From the NCBI GenBank assembly GCA_016868955.1, contig VGFF01000071.1, positions 1-10,533 of the forward strand: a stretch of DNA of 10,533 nt, written 5' to 3'. A program made the translations under genes and the position numbers. This DNA comes from Armatimonadota bacterium. GTDB lineage: Bacteria; Sysuimicrobiota; Sysuimicrobiia; Sysuimicrobiales; VGFF01. A model generated the notes under the pieces. The model ran no database searches. It saw nothing but the letters and a program-made list of their open reading frames with translations, and had not been told where the DNA came from. This document shows positions 1 to 7,569 of the stretch, piece by piece (positions within the stretch are counted from its first letter, which is position 1; every line of letters begins with the position of its first letter).

Positions 1-79
1 CGCTGCCTCCGCCGGCCTCGCCGAGCGCGACTTCCTGTATGAGCACGAGTGGCGCTGCCTCGCGCTCGGCCGCCTGTGA
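1..79 (+). CDS. prmA: C-terminal end of probable ribosomal protein L11 methyltransferase (partial)
   Basis: Only the last 25 codons are present. The frame starting at base 2 reads AASAGLAERDFLYEHEWRCL followed by ALGRL and a TGA at 77-79. The pattern (a glycine, a short acidic/hydrophobic stretch, then E-W-x-x-L-x-L and a basic end) resembles the final beta strand of PrmA, the SAM-dependent enzyme that trimethylates ribosomal protein L11. prmA lies directly before rsmE in many bacteria, which supports the call. The stop overlaps the proposed rsmE GTG start (GTGA, 76-79), so the two are probably one translationally coupled operon. The catalytic domain is outside the window, so the identification rests on a short tail and on gene order. 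Another class I methyltransferase would also fit. Confidence 0.55.
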   Translation, partial: AASAGLAERDFLYEHEWRCLALGRL

Positions 80-819
80 CGAGCGTGCCGCGGCTGCGCG
101 TCGGCGCAGAAGCGTCCGCCGGCGCGCGCGTCGCGCTCGGCCCGCTCGATGCGCACCACGCGCGCGCGGTGCTGCGGATGCGCGTCGGCGACCCGCTGAT
201 CGCGTTCGACGGCCTCGGCCAAGAGTGGGACGCTACGATCGTTTCCGTCGCCGACGAAGTCATCGTCGCGATCGGCGCGCCGCGGCCGCTCATCACGATG
301 CCGTATCGGTTGACGATCTACCAGGGGCTTCCGAAAGCCGACAAGATGGACCTGATCGTGCGGATGGGAACGGAGCTCGGCGTGGCTCGGTTCGTGCCCG
401 TGCTGATGGCTCGCAGCGTCGGCCGGGCGGCGCGCGTCGACCGCTGGCGCCGCATCGCGGCCGAGGCTGCGAAACAGTGCCGCCGCGCGACCGTGCCGGA
501 CGTCGCCGATCCCGCGACGTTCGCGCTGGCCGCCGCGGCGTTCGGGCGGCACGCGCTGCGATGGGTGCTGTGGGAGGGTGGGGGGGCGTCGTTGGGGGCG
601 GTCGCCGCGGCCGCGAAAGGTGCCGTCACCGACGCGGACATCGCATTGTTCCTCGGCCCCGAGGGTGGCATCGACGACCCAGAGCTGCGCCAGCTCGATC
701 AGGTCGGGCGGCGGTGCTCTTTGGGACCGCCCGTATTACGCGTCGAAACCGCCGGCCCGGCGGCCGCCGCGGTTATCCTCGCCGTGCTGGCGGCCGGCGG
801 GGAATCCAGTTTGCGTTGA
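76..819 (+). CDS. rsmE: 16S rRNA (uracil(1498)-N(3))-methyltransferase RsmE
   Basis: This 247-residue protein is close to the usual family length. RsmE methylates N3 of U1498 in 16S rRNA near the decoding site, using SAM. An N-terminal PUA-like RNA-binding region (about 1-65) includes the HHARAVLRMRVGD segment. The linker to the catalytic domain carries KADKMDLIVRMGTELGV, and RWRRIAAEAAKQCRR then matches the family pattern RWxxIxxEAxxQxxR. The SPOUT/trefoil-knot SAM site follows, with GPEGG at residues 194-198 and LRVETA at 221-226, where the family usually has LRxETA. The GTG at 76 is chosen because the protein then begins MTSVPRLRVG, close to the usual MxxPRxFV start, and overlaps the upstream stop as GTGA. 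An in-frame GTG at 49 would add nine residues lying inside the upstream gene. A G7 run at 580-586 does not disturb the frame. Confidence 0.93.
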   Translation: MTSVPRLRVGAEASAGARVALGPLDAHHARAVLRMRVGDPLIAFDGLGQEWDATIVSVADEVIVAIGAPRPLITMPYRLTIYQGLPKADKMDLIVRMGTELGVARFVPVLMARSVGRAARVDRWRRIAAEAAKQCRRATVPDVADPATFALAAAAFGRHALRWVLWEGGGASLGAVAAAAKGAVTDADIALFLGPEGGIDDPELRQLDQVGRRCSLGPPVLRVETAGPAAAAVILAVLAAGGESSLR

Positions 820-833
820 ATCGGCGAACCTGA

Positions 834-839
834 TATTTT
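834..839 (+). promoter_or_regulatory. possible extended -10 promoter element upstream of the carA leader
   Basis: TGATATTTT at 831-839 reads as TGn followed by TATTTT, a 4 of 6 match to TATAAT in the extended -10 layout. No good -35 box is visible: TTGCGT at 811-816 has 17 bp spacing but matches only 3 of 6. If active, transcription would begin near 846 and pass through the terminator hairpin at 903-939 before carA. The call is weak and matters mainly for the attenuation idea. Confidence 0.2.
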
Positions 840-902
840 CAAGCGAGCAACCATTAAAGCTCTCCGGGAGGGAGCCATGGTGTCGCAAGGGTCCACCCTC
901 AT

Positions 903-939
903 CCGCTTGCTCCGCTACCTTGGGCAAGCGGTCTTTTTT
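903..939 (+). terminator. intrinsic terminator or attenuator between rsmE and carA
   Basis: CCGCTTGC (903-910) pairs perfectly with GCAAGCGG (924-931). One G-U pair and one C-G pair extend the stem to ten pairs, with a nine-base loop at 913-921. The hairpin is followed directly by TCTTTTTT (932-939). This is a textbook Rho-independent terminator in a GC-rich genome. It ends 23 bases before the carA start, so it either closes the rsmE transcript or acts as an attenuator of carAB. The upstream segment AGCGAGCAA (842-850) could pair with TTGCTCCGCT (907-916), leaving one bulged C, and so break the 5' arm of the terminator. Confidence 0.8.
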
Positions 940-949
940 CAATCGGGTG

Positions 950-963
950 AGTATAATAATGCA
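950..963 (+). promoter_or_regulatory. candidate ArgR operator (ARG box-like) at carA
   Basis: AGTATAATAATGCA agrees with the remembered ARG-box core TGAATAATTATTCA at 10 of 14 positions. It shares the 10-mer ATAATAATGC with the corresponding segment before argC. AT-rich promoter DNA can match an ARG box by chance, so the support comes from the recurrence at two arginine-linked genes rather than from the score of one site. Confidence 0.3.
952..957 (+). promoter_or_regulatory. probable carA -10 box
   Basis: A perfect TATAAT lies in otherwise GC-rich DNA. With usual spacing, transcription would begin at about 963-964, at or next to the chosen carA ATG (963), so the mRNA could be leaderless or nearly so. 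No convincing -35 hexamer is found at 16-18 bp upstream, because that region is the terminator stem and T tract. The same bases overlap a candidate ArgR-type operator (950-963). An SD-like GGTGAG (946-951) lies 11 bases before the ATG and would be used only if the transcript began further upstream. Confidence 0.5.
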
Positions 964-974
964 TGTCTATGCAT
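959..974 (+). repeat. duplicated ATGCAT palindrome over the carA start
   Basis: ATGCAT (959-964) and ATGCAT (969-974) are separated by GTCT. The unit is itself a palindrome, so the pair forms both a direct repeat with ten-base period (about one helical turn) and a six-pair hairpin with a four-base loop. The proposed carA ATG (963-965) starts in the first unit, and an in-frame internal ATG (969-971) lies in the second. A protein operator or a start-masking hairpin are both possible. So is coincidence. Confidence 0.4.
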
Positions 975-2119
975 GAAAATGAGATTCGAAGCGCCATCGT
1001 GACGCCTCCGGTCCGCACTGCCCACCTCGCCCTCGAGGACGGCATGATCTTCAGCGGCCCGTCGATCGGTGCCGCAGTCGATGCCGGCGGCGAGGTCGTC
1101 TTCACCACGAGCATGACCGGCTACGTCGAGGTGCTGACCGACCCGTCCTACGCCGGCCAGATCGTGACGATGGCGTTTCCGATGATCGGTACGTACGGCG
1201 TGAACAAGGAGTGGGCGGAGTCGCGGCGGCCGTTCCTGCGCGGTTTCGTCGTGCGCCATGCCAGCGCCTACTCCTCCCACTGGGCCGGTACGCAGACCAT
1301 CACCGACTACCTGCGCGCCTGGGGCATCCCCGGCATCGCCGACATCGACACGCGCAAGCTCGTGCGCCACCTCCGCGCCAGCGGCCTGAAGCGCGGCGTC
1401 CTCGCGACCGGAAACGTCGAGGCCGCGGCGCTCGTCTCGCGCGCCCGCGCGCTGCCGGATCCCTCGGACGAGGACCTCGTCGGCGAGGTGCTGCCCGACG
1501 GCTCGCTCGTGCTGCCCGGCGGCGGGCCGCGGATCGCGTTGCTGGACTGCGGCGTGAAGACGGGCATCGCGCACGAGCTCAATTTGCGCGGATGCGAGGT
1601 CGTGGTGCTCCCTGGCTCGGTGCGCGCGCACGACGTGCTCGCGCTCGCGCCCGACGGCCTGATGCTGAGCAACGGTCCCGGCGATCCGGCGCGGCTGGAA
1701 GAGACCGCCGCCGAGGTCCGCAAGCTGTGGGGCAAGCTGCCGATCTTCGGCGTCTGCCTCGGCAACCAGATTCTCGCGCTGGCGGCCGGCGCGCGCACGT
1801 TCAAGCTGCCGTTCGGCCACCGCGGCTCCAACCATCCCGTCATGGACCAGGAGACGGGGCGCATCCGGATCACGACGCAGAACCACGGATACGCCGTGGA
1901 GGAAGAAAGTCTCAAGGCGAACGGCATGCGGGTAACCCACCGCAACCTGCACGACGATACGGTCGAAGGACTGCGCCACGAGTCGCTGCCGGTCTGGTCC
2001 GTCCAGTTCCACCCGGAAGCGCGCCCAGGGCCGCGCGATTCGCGCGATCTGTTCGACAAATTCCTCGCCGTCGTCGCCGACGTACGGCGAGGCGCGCGCA
2101 CGCCGGCGGAGTCCGCCTG

Positions 2120-2120
<1 letters not shown>
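963..2120 (+). CDS. carA: carbamoyl-phosphate synthase small subunit (glutamine amidotransferase)
   Basis: This 385-residue cytoplasmic subunit hydrolyses glutamine and passes ammonia to CarB for carbamoyl phosphate, the precursor of pyrimidines and arginine. The N-terminal CPSase domain begins near residue 20 (AHLALEDGMIFSG, GEVVFTTSMTGYVEVLTDPS) and includes GIADIDTRKLVRHLR. The class I amidotransferase domain follows, from about residue 190. It holds LSNGPGDP, the nucleophile elbow GVCLGNQ with Cys265, and QFHPEARPGP with His350 and Glu352, giving an intact Cys-His-Glu triad. The family often has H where this protein has N in GVCLGNQ. The first 15-18 residues extend beyond the usual start, so the GTG at 999 is an alternative. 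The ATG at 963 is kept because it follows the -10 box at leaderless spacing and sits 11 bases after GGTGAG. The stop overlaps the carB start by one base (TGATG). Confidence 0.95.
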
Positions 2121-5311
<3,191 letters not shown>

Positions 5312-5321
5312 TCGCCGCTCG

Positions 5322-5343
5322 TCGTTCCCGTTCCGCGGGACGA
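5322..5343 (+). terminator. possible weak terminator hairpin after carB
   Basis: TCGT-T-CCCG (5322-5330) pairs with CGGG-ACGA (5336-5343), giving eight pairs with one bulged T and a five-base loop. A T-rich stretch (GTTTTGTTT, about 5361-5369) starts some 17 bases later rather than directly after the stem, so this is not a canonical terminator. It may stabilise the 3' end of carAB mRNA or separate it from the cupredoxin gene. Confidence 0.3.
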
Positions 5344-5404
5344 TTCACTCTCGTCACCGCGTTTTGTTTCGTGCAAGGACACGTGATGCAAGGAGGCACT
5401 TTCG

Positions 5405-5758
5405 ATGAAGCTGTGGGTTCGGCTCGTCGCCGCTGGCGCCTTGGTCTCGTTGTTCGTCGCCGCCCTGACCCTGTCGGGCGTGGCGGCGACGAACAACGTC
5501 GTAGTCAAGATGCTGGAGTTCAAGTTCGACCCGAAGGAAATCGCGGTCAAGCCCGGCAAGGTCGTGTTCGATCTTCGAAACACCGGCGTCGTCGAGCACA
5601 ACTTCGTCATCCCCAAGGTCAAAGTCAACTCCGGGCTCGTCAAGCCGGGCCAGACCAAGAAGCTCGAGGCAACGCTGCCGGCCGGTCGCTACGAGCTCGT
5701 CTGCGACGTGCCAGGCCACAAGGAAGCAGGCATGGTCGGCACGGTCGTCGTCAAGTAG
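5405..5758 (+). CDS. exported single-domain cupredoxin (plastocyanin-like blue copper protein)
   Basis: This 117-residue protein probably carries electrons or copper outside the cytoplasmic membrane. It starts with MKLWVR and a hydrophobic core (7-26). Signal-peptide cleavage is likely after Ala27 or Ala28 (SGVAA/TNN), leaving a mature domain of about 90 residues. All four type 1 copper ligands are visible: His65 in EHNF, then Cys100, His105 and Met110 in CDVPGHKEAGM (C-x4-H-x4-M). The motif GEITVxPGxxxFxxxNxG of the family is seen as KEIAVKPGKVVFDLRNTG. A perfect AAGGAGG (5390-5396) lies eight bases before the ATG and fixes the start. No redox partner is encoded nearby, so the electron donor and acceptor are unknown. 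It is probably its own transcription unit 93 bases after carB. A lipobox is not seen. Confidence 0.9.
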   Translation: MKLWVRLVAAGALVSLFVAALTLSGVAATNNVVVKMLEFKFDPKEIAVKPGKVVFDLRNTGVVEHNFVIPKVKVNSGLVKPGQTKKLEATLPAGRYELVCDVPGHKEAGMVGTVVVK

Positions 5759-5784
5759 TCGCTCTTCTTCAGATCGCCCCCCCC

Positions 5785-6515
5785 GTGACGGCGGAAACGC
5801 GCGCCGCGCTGGCGCCCTACTATGAGGCCTCCGGGCTCCCGAGCGCGGACCTGTCGCCCGGCGGACGACCCGCCGGGCGGCCGTATCTCGTGTTCATTCG
5901 CGCCGGCGACAGCCGCAGCTATCGGCGCTGGAGCGTCGCCGCGTCGGACCGCAACTGGGATCTGCTCCTCAGCCTCTACAGGCCAGAGGCCGCGACGCGG
6001 GAACGGGATTGCGAATGGGTCAGCGTTGGCGGGCTCGGGAAGTGGATCTCGGTCGAGGAGGTTTTCGCCTTGCGACCGGATCTCCTCGATCGTATCAGGC
6101 GTTCTTCTTCCCCGACGATGACGTCGATATATCCTTGCGGGATATCGACCGATTCTTCCGCATCGTGACCGCGCGCGCGCTGGCGCTGGAGCAGCCCGCG
6201 CTGGATTCCCACTCGTTCGTGAGCCACCCCATCACGGTGCGGAAACCTTTCCGCGCGCTCCGGCACACGAACTTCGTCGAGATCATGGCGCCGGTGTTCG
6301 ACCGCGAAGGCCTCGCGCGCTGCCTGCCGTTCATGTCGGCCGCGATCAGCTGCTGGGGGCTTGATCACATCTGGCCGAGACTGCTCAACGCACGCGCCGA
6401 CCGGATCGCCGTCGTCGATGCGGTCGCGGCTCGCCATCCTCGGCCGGTGGACACGCGGGGTGGCCCCTGGTATCAGTTCCTGCGGCGATTGGGCGTCGAC
6501 GCCGAGCCGAGATGA
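5785..6515 (+). pseudogene. DUF707 family protein, broken by a frameshift
   Basis: Two overlapping frames together make one DUF707-like protein of about 243 residues. The first (from GTG 5785) reads PYLVFIRAGDSRSYRRWSVA, then SDRNWDLLLSLYRPEA and GLGKWISVEEVFALRPDLLD, up to about 6093, and then runs on in a wrong frame to a stop at 6166-6168. The second (from about 6093 to 6515, open from 6009) continues with YQAFFFPDDDVDISLRDIDR, QPALDSHSFVSHPITV, RHTNFVEIMAPVF and WGLDHIWPRLL. The join needs a -1 shift between 6088 and 6096. DUF707 has no established enzymatic role known to me, and its PDDD segment resembles the acidic motif of GT-A glycosyltransferases. No slippery heptamer is visible at the join, so a real one-base mutation or a sequencing error are both likelier than programmed shifting. 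The start is uncertain: no Shine-Dalgarno is seen, and a C8 run (5777-5784) touches the GTG. Confidence 0.8.
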
Positions 6516-6685
6516 ACGAGTTGTTACGCCGGTTCGGCGTCACGTCCGCGATCCGCGTCGACCGAACCGTTTGGAACTGGCCCGTCCACGAATTCGGCGC
6601 GTTTGCGTCGGAAACGCCCCGCGTTGCGCTGCGCCGCCTGCGCCGCTTCGTCGCCACCCGACTGCGCCGCGACCAGCCTGCCTGA
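6512..6685 (+). CDS. small basic protein of unknown function, 57 residues
   Basis: I do not recognise this protein. It begins with ATG at 6512, overlapping the TGA of the DUF707 frame as ATGA, the usual sign of translational coupling. It ends at TGA 6683-6685. The sequence starts MNELLRRFGVTSAIRVDRTV, has an aromatic middle (WNWPVHEFGAF, about 21-31) and ends in a strongly basic, probably helical tail (RVALRRLRRFVATRLRRDQ, 37-55). Third codon positions are mostly G or C, as in neighbouring real genes. There is no signal peptide and no membrane segment. The Arg-rich tail could bind nucleic acid or membrane lipids. It could also be a chance open frame, since arginine-rich ORFs are common in GC-rich DNA. 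Confidence 0.45.
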   Translation: MNELLRRFGVTSAIRVDRTVWNWPVHEFGAFASETPRVALRRLRRFVATRLRRDQPA

Positions 6686-6686
6686 A

Positions 6687-6736
6687 AGGCGAGACGCCTG
6701 CTGGCCGACCGTTCGGATGGCGCCTCCCCCGGTCGG
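6687..6736 (+). other. two inverted repeats in the spacer before the cyclic-nucleotide-binding gene
   Basis: AGGCG-AGA-CGCCT (6687-6699) is a five-pair hairpin with a three-base loop. CCGACCG (6705-6711) and CGGTCGG (6730-6736) form a second, seven-pair perfect repeat with an 18-base loop. Neither is followed by a T tract, so they are not clear terminators. They occupy the roughly 100-base spacer between the small ORF and the next gene, where no clear promoter is seen. Pairings of this size are common in GC-rich DNA. Confidence 0.3.
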
Positions 6737-6785
6737 TGCCCGATCATGAGGCCGCCAGCCACTTCGATGTCTGGAGGTGTCGATT

Positions 6786-7222
6786 TTGCGCCTTATGGGG
6801 TCTCGATCGGAGCGTAGTGCGTTGTTGGCCCGAATTCCGATGTTCGACGGTCTGACGGCGCGTCACCGTGACGCGATCGCGCGCGCGTTCGACGAGTTCA
6901 CCGTACCGCCCGGTACGCGTCTCGCGACGATCGGCGAGACCGGCAACGAAATGTACGTGATCGTCACCGGCGAGGCGCGCGTGACGACGGGTCGCGGTCG
7001 CGTCATTCGCCTCTCCGCGGGCGACTTTTTCGGGGAGATGAGCCTGCTCGACGGCGGCCCACGGTCCGCGACGGTGGACGCGCCGACGGAGCTAAGCGTG
7101 TTGACGCTGGGCCGCCGCGAGTTGTGGGGGGGGTGTTGGATCAGGCGCCGACGCTCGTGCGCCGCGTGATGGCCGTGCTCAGCGCACGCATTCGCGCCGC
7201 GGAGCAGTCACCGACCGCGTAG
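6786..7222 (+). CDS. cyclic-nucleotide-binding domain protein without DNA-binding domain, frameshifted at a G8 run
   Basis: The protein is a stand-alone CRP-type sensor domain. IPMFDGLTARHRDAIARAF is the family's N-terminal helix, VPPGTRLATIGETGNEMYVI and GEARV form the beta roll, and GDFFGEMSLLDGGPRSATV is the phosphate-binding cassette (Gly83, Glu84, Arg93, Ser94). No helix-turn-helix follows. In frame the protein stops at 7169 with a Trp/Arg-rich nonsense tail. A -1 shift in the G8 run (7126-7133) restores VLDQAPTLVRRVMAVLSARI, the expected C-terminal helix, to a TAG at 7220-7222 (about 145 residues). TTG 6786 is preferred as start because GGAGGTG (6773-6779) puts its GGAGG core eight bases upstream. 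GTG 6777 overlaps that site, and ATG 6795 is 17 bases beyond it. The cause may be sequencing error, phase variation or programmed shifting. The ligand may be cAMP, cGMP or none. Confidence 0.8.
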
Positions 7223-7236
7223 GCTCGCCGCTACGC
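7217..7236. other. palindrome joining two convergent stop codons
   Basis: GCGTAG (7217-7222) and CTACGC (7231-7236) pair perfectly around an eight-base loop. The first arm contains the TAG of the restored cyclic-nucleotide-binding frame and the second contains the minus-strand TAG of the small membrane protein. Three of the six pairs follow automatically from two convergent TAG stops. No T tract follows on either strand, so a bidirectional terminator role is weak. Confidence 0.3.
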
Positions 7237-7494
7237 TTCTCCGCGGTTCGGTGCTGAGACGGAGCGGACCGCGGCCGCGGCGGCGTGCTTCGCCTCGCCG
7301 GGGATCGCGTCGCCGAAGCTGCGAAACAGCGCGAATAAGAGCGCCAGGACCGCGAGGAGCGCGACGACCGGCACGATCCAGCGTCCACCCGCCAACGACA
7401 ACGGGTCGTCGGCCGTGGCGCCCGCGGCTGCGTTCGCACCGTGCGCGTTTGCGGCTGTTGTGTGTCCCGCGTCGTGTCCGTGTGTGCCTGCCAT
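7231..7494 (-). CDS. small single-pass membrane protein of unknown function
   Basis: The 87-residue product has a polar, Ala/His-rich N-terminal part (His5, His7, His11, His18) ending near DDPLSLAGGR. One hydrophobic membrane span follows (about 39-57, WIVPVVALLAVLALLFALF), then a short Ala-rich, mildly basic tail. There is no recognisable domain. On the minus strand GGGAGGA lies at 7508-7502, with its GGAGG eight bases before the ATG, which fixes the start. The gene sits 75 bases downstream of the S9 peptidase on the same strand and could share its transcript. It converges with the cyclic-nucleotide-binding gene, with only eight bases between their stops if the frameshift is restored. The histidine cluster might bind a metal, but that is only suggestive. 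Confidence 0.75.
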   Translation of the reverse strand: MAGTHGHDAGHTTAANAHGANAAAGATADDPLSLAGGRWIVPVVALLAVLALLFALFRSFGDAIPGEAKHAAAAAVRSVSAPNRGEA

Positions 7495-7511
7495 GTTCTC
7501 GTCCTCCCAAT

Positions 7512-7530
7512 GGCGGTGATCTCCACCGCC
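7512..7530 (-). other. hairpin between the S9 peptidase and the small membrane protein
   Basis: GGCGGTG (7512-7518) and CACCGCC (7524-7530) form a perfect seven-pair stem with a five-base loop. On the minus strand it lies after the peptidase stop (7570) and just before the ribosome-binding site of the small gene, without a T tract. It could tune expression of the second gene or stop exonuclease decay. It does not cover the Shine-Dalgarno itself. Confidence 0.35.
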
Positions 7531-7569
7531 TGGATTCGGTGACCGCCCCTCCGCGCCCTGTTCCCTGGC

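Noticed and set aside
580..586. G7 run in rsmE as a frameshift site
   Set aside because: RsmE motifs before and after the run stay in the same frame, so the gene is intact there.
39..833. Plus-strand ORF overlapping rsmE in another frame
   Set aside because: It is arginine-rich low-complexity sequence, while the rsmE frame carries the full SPOUT motif set.
859..876. PyrR-binding-loop-like sequence in the carA leader
   Set aside because: The CTCTCCGGGAGGGAGCC hairpin vaguely recalls the remembered UCCNGAGAGG loop but needs a gap and mismatches. No pyrR gene is visible, so I did not call it.
820..962. T-box or known riboswitch before carA
   Set aside because: No T-box consensus (AGGGTGGNACCGCG) and no recognisable riboswitch core were found. 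Only simple hairpins are present.
939..2012. Long minus-strand ORF opposite carA
   Set aside because: It mirrors the carA frame in GC-rich DNA. The product is Arg/Asp/His-rich low-complexity sequence without family motifs, whereas carA on the plus strand is unmistakable.
1211..2119. N-terminal extension of the carB frame back to 1211
   Set aside because: The extra sequence is Arg/Ala-rich noise overlapping carA. The family start, Shine-Dalgarno and one-base overlap all point to ATG 2120.
6777..6785. GTG 6777 as start of the cyclic-nucleotide-binding gene
   Set aside because: Its first base is part of the GGAGGTG ribosome site itself. TTG 6786 stands at proper spacing from that site.
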